The notes below the pieces were generated by a model. The model was not told the origin of the DNA. It saw only the letters and a list, made by a program, of their open reading frames with translations, and ran no database searches. Both the position numbers and the translations under genes were made by a program. Of a DNA stretch of 64,000 nucleotides, positions 58,912 through 64,000 are shown piece by piece. This DNA is from Knoellia sp. p5-6-4 (GTDB taxonomy: Bacteria; Actinomycetota; Actinomycetes; Actinomycetales; Dermatophilaceae): NCBI RefSeq assembly GCF_029222705.1, contig NZ_JARGZF010000001.1, forward strand, positions 1,670,437 through 1,734,436, in the 5' to 3' direction. How positions within the stretch are numbered: the stretch's first letter is position 1; the number at the start of each line of letters is the position of its first letter.

Positions 58912-59686
58912 GTCGAGGCCGGAGGAGGTCTTCCGCAAGGGCAGCGCCAGTGCGCCCGAGGGCTACTTCCGGTGGGAGGCGGCCGGTCTCGCGTGGCTGG
59001 GGTCCGCGTCGGCTGGGGCGGCCGTCGCCGAGGTGCTCGAGGTCGCAGACCACCACCTCGACCTGCGGCGTCTGACCTTCGTCAACCCCGACCCCGTGGC
59101 GGCGGAGGCCTTCGGCGCGGCCCTGGCCCGCACCCACGACGCCGGTGCACCGGCCTTCGGCTCGCCACCGGACGGCTGGGTCGGCGACGGTTTCCTCGGG
59201 CCGCTCTCGGAGCCGCTGCCGCTGACCCTGCGGGCGAGCGACTCCTGGGGCGAGTTCCACGCGGCCCAGCTCCTGCGCACCCTGGCGCTTGCCGTCGACA
59301 GAGGTGTCTACCGCAGATCCGATATCGCACTAGTCGAGGCAATCGCGGCTCGGGTGGCGCGGGGCGAGTTCGACGACGGGGCGCCGCCCGCCCGCATCCA
59401 CGGCGACCTCTGGTCCGGCAACCTGCTGTGGACCCGAGACGGCGCCGTGCTCATCGACCCAGCGGCGCACGGAGGCCACCGCGAGAGCGACCTGGCCATG
59501 CTGGCCCTCTTCGGCTGCCCGCACCTGGAGTTCGTCCTCCCCGGGTACCTCGCCCAGCACCGGCTCGACGCCCAGTGGCCCGAGCGCGTCGCCCTGCACC
59601 AGCTGCACCCGCTGATGGTGCACGCCGTGCTGTTCGGGGGAGGGTACGTGCGGCAGAGCCTGGAGCACGCCCGCCGCTACCGCTGA
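58904..59686 (+). CDS. fructosamine kinase family protein
   Basis: 260 residues of the aminoglycoside-phosphotransferase-like fold. FRKGSASAPEGYFRWEAAGLAWL, THDAGAPAFG and the catalytic loop ARIHGDLWSGNLLW with VLIDPAAHGGHRESDLAML are typical of ketosamine kinases, which phosphorylate glycated amines for deglycation. GTG 58904 overlaps the PfkB stop by eight bases. A GTG two codons earlier is an alternative. Confidence 0.92.
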   Translation: MPESRPEEVFRKGSASAPEGYFRWEAAGLAWLGSASAGAAVAEVLEVADHHLDLRRLTFVNPDPVAAEAFGAALARTHDAGAPAFGSPPDGWVGDGFLGPLSEPLPLTLRASDSWGEFHAAQLLRTLALAVDRGVYRRSDIALVEAIAARVARGEFDDGAPPARIHGDLWSGNLLWTRDGAVLIDPAAHGGHRESDLAMLALFGCPHLEFVLPGYLAQHRLDAQWPERVALHQLHPLMVHAVLFGGGYVRQSLEHARRYR

Positions 59687-59700
59687 CGCGGCCGTGCGGC

Positions 59701-60225
59701 TCAGCCCACCAGCTCGGCGCGACCCGCCTCCATGAGCCCGCGCACGTAGGCGGCCTGCCCGACGTGCTGCTGGTCGTCGTTGATGACGCTGACCAGCCGC
59801 ACCCCGAGGCTGACGGGCGGGTCCCAGCGCTCGTCGACGATGCGGTCGAGGTCCTCCAGGCCCAGGCCCGAGACGAAGGCGACGCTCTGCTCGTGCACCG
59901 CGTCCAGGTAGCCGGTGAGCAGCTCCGGGGCGACCCGCACGGCGTCCACCTCGGTCGGCGAGTGGCCGTAGCCGGTGTCGGCGTCGTCGAACGGCAGGCC
60001 GAACCGCCTCGCCCACCCCTGGGTGGTCCAGACCTGCTCAACCCCGGCGAGGTCGGCCACGTGGTCGTCCTGGATGCGAGCCAGGTGCCAGACCAGCCAG
60101 GCGATCGAGTTCGCCTCGGGGCCGGGCCGCTCGGCCAGCTCCTCGGCGGCGAGTCCCTCGACGGCCTCGTGCACCCCCTCCCTGATGCGGTTGAAGGAGT
60201 CGACCAGCAGCTCACCCAGCGTCAT
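59701..60225 (-). CDS. DinB-family mycothiol transferase-like protein
   Basis: 174 residues. MTLGELLVDSFNRIREGVHEAVEGL opens a DinB bundle, with metal histidines in AWLVWHLARIQDDHV and VSVINDDQQHVGQAAYVRG. This is the layout of DUF664/mycothiol-dependent transferases of actinobacteria. It may detoxify electrophiles. TAGCAT lies seven bases before the ATG. The divergent soxR gene begins 90 bases away, so a redox link is possible. Confidence 0.88.
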   Translation of the reverse strand: MTLGELLVDSFNRIREGVHEAVEGLAAEELAERPGPEANSIAWLVWHLARIQDDHVADLAGVEQVWTTQGWARRFGLPFDDADTGYGHSPTEVDAVRVAPELLTGYLDAVHEQSVAFVSGLGLEDLDRIVDERWDPPVSLGVRLVSVINDDQQHVGQAAYVRGLMEAGRAELVG

Positions 60226-60232
60226 GCCCTCG

Positions 60233-60238
60233 ATGCTA
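60233..60238 (-). promoter_or_regulatory. probable -10 element of the DinB gene (leaderless)
   Basis: TAGCAT on the minus strand ends seven bases before the ATG at 60225. Confidence 0.45.
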
Positions 60239-60314
60239 GGCAGGGAGTGCGCCCGCGGCACCCGACGATCGGGGGAGAATGCTGCCGAGCCCGTCGACCC
60301 ATGCAGGGAGGCCC

Positions 60315-60806
60315 GTGGACGCGCACGACGTCCTGACCGTCGCCGAGGTCGCTCGCCGCAGCGGCTTCGCCCCCTCGGCGCTGCGCTACTACGAGCGGGA
60401 GGGACTCATCCAGGCCTCCCGCACGGCCGGTGGGCAGCGCCGTTACACCCGGTCGGTGCTGCGCCGGCTCGCGTTCATCCGGGCCGCGACCAACGTCGGG
60501 CTCTCGCTGGAGGAGGTGCGGGCCGAGCTCGCCCGTCTCCCCGAGAACCGGACCCCCACCAAGGCCGACTGGACCCGCATCTCGGCCCACTGGCGGCACC
60601 GGCTCGACGAGCAGGTGGCCGCCCTCGAGGCGCTGCGCGACCGGCTCGACTCGTGCATCGGCTGCGGCTGCCTGAGCCTGAAGCAGTGCGGCATCTCCAA
60701 CCCCCGGGACGAGGCGGCCACCTCCCCCGAGGCACCGGGAGCCACGAAGCTCCCGCCGCTGCTGCGGCGCCCTCGCCCTGTCGACGGCCTCGAGGCTGAC
60801 GCATGA
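60315..60806 (+). CDS. soxR: redox-sensitive transcriptional activator SoxR
   Basis: 163 residues, MerR family. LTVAEVARRSGFAPSALRYYEREGLI is the winged helix. The [2Fe-2S] motif CIGCGCLSLKQC (CxxCxCx5C) is complete, so it can sense redox-cycling compounds. GTG 60315 with GGGAGG upstream matches the family start better than ATG 60279. Its stop overlaps the serine hydrolase start (ATGA). There is no soxS, as usual outside enterics. Confidence 0.95.
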   Translation: MDAHDVLTVAEVARRSGFAPSALRYYEREGLIQASRTAGGQRRYTRSVLRRLAFIRAATNVGLSLEEVRAELARLPENRTPTKADWTRISAHWRHRLDEQVAALEALRDRLDSCIGCGCLSLKQCGISNPRDEAATSPEAPGATKLPPLLRRPRPVDGLEADA

Positions 60807-61888
60807 GCGTTGAGGGGGAGGTCGCCGCGGGGTTCGAGGAGGTGCGCCACGCCTTCACCGAGGTCATCGACGCCCAGCCGGGCACCGGGGCGGCGGTCGC
60901 CGCCTGGCACGACGGCCGGTGGGTGGTGGACCTCTGGGGTGGCCACGCCGACGCAGACCGCACCCGACCCTGGCAGCGCGACACCATCGCCATGCCCTAC
61001 TCGGTCACGAAGCCGTTCGCGGCGCTCACGGCCCTCGTGCTCGTCGACCGCGGTCGGCTCGACCTCGACGCCCCCGCCCAGCGGTACTGGCCCGAGCTGC
61101 ACGCCCCGGCCACGGTGCGTCAGGTGCTCTCGCACCAGACCGGGCTCGTCGCGCTGGCCGAGCCGGCACCCGAGTCGCTGTGGCACGACTGGGACGCGAT
61201 GTGCGCCCGGCTGGCGTCCGAGCAGCCGCTGTGGGAGTCGGGCACCGCGATCGGTGAGAGTGCCCTCTTCTACGGCCACCTCGTGGGCGAGCTCGTGCGT
61301 CGGGTCGACGGCAGGACCCCCGGCGCCTTCCTCCGCGACGAGGTCTGCGGTCCGCTCGGCCTCGACTTCGCCATCGGGCTGCGCGACGCCGAGCTCACCC
61401 GGGCCGCCGACCTGACCGGCCTGGATGCACCGCAGTGGTCGCGCGACGCCCCGGGACGGTTCGAGCTGTTGCGCCGAGCACTCTTCAACCCGCCGGGCGC
61501 CTTCACCACTGACGTGGTCAACAGCGAGCGCTTCCGACGGGCCGAGGTGCCGGCCATCAACGGGCACGGCACCGCCCGCGCCGTGGCCGGCCTGTATGCC
61601 GCGCTGCTGCAGGGACAGCTCCTGTCGCCGGCACTGCGGGACGAGGCGGCGCGCGCCCAGGCGTCGGGTGTGGACCGCGTGATGGGCGGGGAGCCGCGGT
61701 CATGGGGCCTCGGCTTCGCGGTCGACGACGACGGCTGGGGCATGGGCGGCACCGGTGGCAGCGTGGGCTGGGCGTGCACCCGCGGGGCCTACGCCTACGG
61801 CTTCGTGACCGGCAGCATGGGCAGCCACGACCGCTCCGACGCCGTCGAGAACGCCCTGCGCTCCGTCATCGGCGTCCCACCCCTGTGA
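60803..61888 (+). CDS. serine hydrolase of the beta-lactamase class C/EstB type
   Basis: 361 residues. The SxxK motif is in AMPYSVTKPFAALTALVL (Ser near 67). GESALFYGHLVGELV supplies the Tyr motif, and WGMGGTGGSVGW the third block (GGTGG in place of KTG). There is no signal peptide, so an intracellular esterase or amidase is more likely than a resistance enzyme. Its overlap with soxR suggests that SoxR-type stress controls both. Confidence 0.9.
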   Translation: MSVEGEVAAGFEEVRHAFTEVIDAQPGTGAAVAAWHDGRWVVDLWGGHADADRTRPWQRDTIAMPYSVTKPFAALTALVLVDRGRLDLDAPAQRYWPELHAPATVRQVLSHQTGLVALAEPAPESLWHDWDAMCARLASEQPLWESGTAIGESALFYGHLVGELVRRVDGRTPGAFLRDEVCGPLGLDFAIGLRDAELTRAADLTGLDAPQWSRDAPGRFELLRRALFNPPGAFTTDVVNSERFRRAEVPAINGHGTARAVAGLYAALLQGQLLSPALRDEAARAQASGVDRVMGGEPRSWGLGFAVDDDGWGMGGTGGSVGWACTRGAYAYGFVTGSMGSHDRSDAVENALRSVIGVPPL

Positions 61889-61904
61889 CACACCGCGGAA
61901 GGGC

Positions 61905-62558
61905 TCAGTCGGAGGCCGCCTCGCGCTGGTCGTCGGTGTAGTCCAGCATCAGCGACGCCTCGCGGCCTGCCATCCCCTGGGACCGGGCGGTGCGGTAGCG
62001 GCTGACGTTGGCCGAGGTCGCGCCCATCACGGCGTGCACGCTGTCGCGGCTGTAGGTCACGGCATGCGCGGCGTCGACGCCGATGCTGGCGCCCACCTCG
62101 ATGGCGTCCTGGTCGGCTCCCATGTAGAGGAACTGCCAGTCGTGGTCGCGGGTCTGACGCTCGATCAGCGCCTTGACCTGAGCGTGGGTGTACTCGCTGG
62201 AGGCGTTCTCGTGGCCGTCGGTCATGATGCCGATGACGACGCTGCCGGGACGCTCGGCGCCCGGCAGCCGCGAGATGCGCTCGCCGGCGCTGGTGACCAG
62301 GCGGCCGATGGAGTCGAGCAGGGCGGTGGTGCCCCGCGGCTCGAGCCGCAGCGGCGGCACGTCCGCGATCGGGCGGTCCGCGAAGACCTGCTCGTACTCG
62401 TTGTCGAACTGCGCCAGGGTGACGCGGCACTCGCCCGGCTGGCGGCGCTGCTCCTCAATGAAGGCGTCGAACCCGCCCTGGGTGTCCTGCTTGATCGACT
62501 GCATCGATCCCGAGCGGTCGAGCAGGAAGTACAGGTGGGTGAGGTTGGTGTTGGTCAT
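61905..62558 (-). CDS. cytosolic vWA domain protein
   Basis: 217 residues, a bare vWA domain. The MIDAS is DRSGSMQS near residue 14, with GTTALLDSIG and IMTDGHENAS completing the metal site. The C-terminal QGMAGREASLMLDYTDDQREAASD is unfamiliar. It resembles the substrate-presenting subunit of vWA/MoxR-like systems, but no MoxR is here. AAGGGGG precedes the ATG. Confidence 0.88.
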   Translation of the reverse strand: MTNTNLTHLYFLLDRSGSMQSIKQDTQGGFDAFIEEQRRQPGECRVTLAQFDNEYEQVFADRPIADVPPLRLEPRGTTALLDSIGRLVTSAGERISRLPGAERPGSVVIGIMTDGHENASSEYTHAQVKALIERQTRDHDWQFLYMGADQDAIEVGASIGVDAAHAVTYSRDSVHAVMGATSANVSRYRTARSQGMAGREASLMLDYTDDQREAASD

Positions 62559-62602
62559 GCGTCCCCCTTCGAGGTGGTCCTGCGGCGCCCGGGTGGCGTC
62601 GG

Positions 62603-63010
62603 TCAGGTCGTGCGTCGCGCCCGGAAGCGCATGGGTCTGTTCGCGGGGGCACCCTCGGCGGGGTCCGCGGTCCGGTGCCGGCCCTGCTCGAGGTCGTAGC
62701 GGGCACGCTCGACGCCCGAGGCCGTCACCCGCCCGCTCTCACTGCCGTAGGCCGCGAGGAGACTCGTGCGCGCCAGGCGCGGCCCGACGGCGTTCTCGGA
62801 CAGTCCGGCGAGCATTCCCGCGCTGCGGATGCTGCTGCCCGACTCGACGATGACCGCGGCCATGGCCTCGTCGACCGCCGCGGTGAGGTGCTCCTGCGCT
62901 GCCCGCAGGTGGGGCAGCGCAGCGTCGGGCTGCTCGGGGTCGACCTGGGCCAGCTCCGCCTCGGCGGCAGCGACGGCCTCGGCGACGGCGTTGGTCTCCT
63001 TGCGCTTCAT
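62603..63010 (-). CDS. hypothetical protein with a helix-turn-helix-like segment
   Basis: 135 residues. An alanine-rich helical N-terminal half (about 8-50) is followed by VIVESGSSIRSAGMLAGLSENAVGPRLARTSLLAAYG, which has the spacing of a helix-turn-helix. The C-terminus is basic (RPMRFRARRTT). I do not recognise the family. Its promoter is unusually complete (TTGAGT-N17-TACAGT) with a dyad in the spacer, so autoregulation is plausible. It lies 44 bases before the vWA gene and may share its transcript. Confidence 0.7.
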   Translation of the reverse strand: MKRKETNAVAEAVAAAEAELAQVDPEQPDAALPHLRAAQEHLTAAVDEAMAAVIVESGSSIRSAGMLAGLSENAVGPRLARTSLLAAYGSESGRVTASGVERARYDLEQGRHRTADPAEGAPANRPMRFRARRTT

Positions 63011-63017
63011 GGCACCG

Positions 63018-63046
63018 ACTGTACCGCACTAACTGCGGATACTCAA
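63018..63046 (-). promoter_or_regulatory. consensus-like promoter with an operator in its spacer
   Basis: On the minus strand TTGAGT (63041-63046) and TACAGT (63018-63023) are separated by exactly 17 bases. The -10 ends seven bases before the ATG at 63010. The inverted repeat CCGCA-N5-TGCGG (63024-63038) fills the spacer, where a bound protein would block RNA polymerase. Confidence 0.7.
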
Positions 63047-63112
63047 CACGTGCGACTCAGAACCTTGTGCGGGGTGGTGTCCACAGGCCGTGGGCCGGGC
63101 AGGCAACCGGGG

Positions 63113-63754
63113 CTACCGCTGGGCCGGCGCGCCGACCTCCCTCGGGACCTGGACGCGGATCTCCTCGCCGAGGCGGGCGCCGTCGAGCAGCTGCAGGCCG
63201 TCGCCGGACCAGAACATGCCGGGGTCGTAGAAGTTCGTCGGCCGCTGGCCGTCGAGCAGCCCCATCGCCTGGTAGGTCGCCGCCACCACCTCCGCGCAGT
63301 ACGTCGTCTCGAGGGCCGCGTGGCGGCGCAGTCGACCCCGCAGCCACCGGCCGGCGAGCGCCGCGGTCGCGGGGAAGGGCGTGCCGTCGAGCCGGGCGAT
63401 GGTGCGCAGCACGGCGTCCTCCATCTCCCGCGTCACGGGTGTCTGGAGCTGGCGCAGCCAGGCGCGCTGCTCGTAGCGGTCGCACCACTGCACGACCGCA
63501 TCGCTGAGGTCGTGCAGCTGCACGCCGCGGTGGTGGGTGCCGGTCCAGACGTCGAGCAGGCCGTGCCCGAGCTCGGCGTGCCACATCAGGGGCGGCAGGT
63601 CGTCGAGCACCACGGCCATGCCCACGTGGTTGACCGGCGCGTTCGTGACGGCCCTGATCGCGTGGTCTGCCGCCGACCTGCCGCGGAAGAGCCACACGTC
63701 GCCGGTGCGCGTCAGGTCGACGGCCGCGTCTAGGCTCAGCACTGCCTCGTCCAC
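63113..63754 (-). CDS. YiiX-like permuted NlpC/P60 (papain-like) amidase
   Basis: 213 residues. NAPVNHVGMAVVL supplies the His that comes first in permuted papain-like enzymes, and TTYCAEVVAATYQAMGLL the later catalytic Cys, as in YiiX/YaeF-type proteins. Members cleave amide or thioester bonds in cell wall or lipids. GTG 63754 is fixed by AGGAGA seven bases upstream. It is divergent from the small protein at 63771 with only 16 bases between the start codons. Confidence 0.82.
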   Translation of the reverse strand: MDEAVLSLDAAVDLTRTGDVWLFRGRSAADHAIRAVTNAPVNHVGMAVVLDDLPPLMWHAELGHGLLDVWTGTHHRGVQLHDLSDAVVQWCDRYEQRAWLRQLQTPVTREMEDAVLRTIARLDGTPFPATAALAGRWLRGRLRRHAALETTYCAEVVAATYQAMGLLDGQRPTNFYDPGMFWSGDGLQLLDGARLGEEIRVQVPREVGAPAQR

Positions 63755-63770
63755 GGAAGGGTCTCCTGTC

Positions 63771-63950
63771 GTGAAGCTCTGGAAAGTCCTCGGGATCGCC
63801 GGCCTCGCCGGCGTCGCCGCCACCGGGGCCATCATGGCCCGTGACCAGCGTCGGCGCGTGCAGCTCGAGCCCGACGAGATCCGCAGCCGGCTGCAGGAGC
63901 GGCTGGAGCAGGCGGAGTCCACCAGCCCCTCCCCGCCGCGGCAGGCATGA
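63771..63950 (+). CDS. 59-residue membrane-anchored small protein
   Basis: From GTG 63771 the protein begins MKLWKVLGIAGLAGVAATGAI, one short helix. A charged tail with EPDEIRSRLQERLEQA (probably helical) and a Pro/Ser end follow. GGAAGGG lies about nine bases upstream. I recognise no named family, but similar small anchored proteins occur in actinobacteria. The strong hairpin after its stop supports a real transcript. Confidence 0.7.
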   Translation: MKLWKVLGIAGLAGVAATGAIMARDQRRRVQLEPDEIRSRLQERLEQAESTSPSPPRQA

Positions 63951-63954
63951 CGTC

Positions 63955-63983
63955 GCGCCGGCCCCTTCGGCAAGGACCGGCGC
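63955..63983 (+). terminator. terminator hairpin after the small protein gene
   Basis: GCGCCGG (63955-63961) pairs with CCGGCGC (63977-63983), with an inner CCTT/AAGG stem. Confidence 0.65.
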
Positions 63984-64000
63984 GGCGGCAGGTGTCAGCT

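Noticed and set aside
1-64000. CRISPR arrays, tRNA or rRNA genes, insertion sequences, prophage
   Set aside because: I saw no regularly spaced repeats, no T-loop-like ends with cloverleaf context, no transposase or integrase, and no terminal inverted repeats.

Overview
The window is about 72% GC, densely coded on both strands, and reads as the chromosome of an actinobacterium. Protein resemblances (DUF5926, DUF4446, mycothiol-transferase-type DinB proteins, GAF-ANTAR, GT87 and MptB-like mannosyltransferases, a tryptophanase) and codon use suggest a Micrococcales member, possibly Intrasporangiaceae. That placement is inference. I saw no rRNA, tRNA, CRISPR array, insertion sequence or prophage. 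The window looks like core chromosome with some lineage-specific cargo.

Layout. 1-3.8 kb: the end of a phenylacetate-type hydroxyacyl-CoA dehydrogenase and a PaaI thioesterase, a secreted vWA protein, and galE. 3.8-11.6 kb: a cytochrome bd operon (cydA, cydB, cydD, cydC) that runs on into a BlaI-type repressor, an M56 membrane protease and a low-molecular-weight phosphatase; two tandem BlaI-like dyads sit just upstream of cydA. 11.6-17 kb: a small lipoprotein, purB, and a membrane adenylate cyclase coupled to a receiver/thioredoxin-reductase-like fusion. 17-27.6 kb: housekeeping and small-family genes (VOC, TrmH, HAD, PPOX, serS, LysE, antiporter, GNAT), with one frameshifted DUF2332 gene. 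27.7-30.2 kb: a lipid kinase followed by two overlapping PAP2 phosphatases. 30.2-33.5 kb: the efeUOB iron uptake operon behind a DtxR/IdeR box. 33.5-45 kb: pheA, DUF4446, a GDT1-type transporter, an envelope glycosylation cluster (GT87, a large AlkP-like membrane protein, a GT-C mannosyltransferase and a GT2), DUF5926, an RsbW-like kinase, GDPD, and an ECF-like sigma factor coupled to ogt. 45-50.7 kb: a secreted I36 inhibitor, tryptophanase with a divergent Lrp-type regulator, GNAT, DUF808 and an AAA ATPase. 50.8-64 kb: a Tat-exported M20 peptidase, several small-family genes, a GAF-ANTAR/dsbA pair separated by two hairpins, sugar kinases, soxR with a serine hydrolase, and a vWA/YiiX-like group.

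Two patterns cross the window. First, the octamer CGGCATAC/GTATGCCG occurs about 35 times by eye and is kept in coding regions by choosing rare codons in three different frames. Second, many genes start 6-7 bases after a TAnnnT hexamer with no Shine-Dalgarno, which indicates many leaderless mRNAs.

The most interesting module is the BlaI/M56 pair wired to the cytochrome bd operon. It suggests that a proteolytic antirepressor system of the penicillinase type controls a terminal oxidase here.
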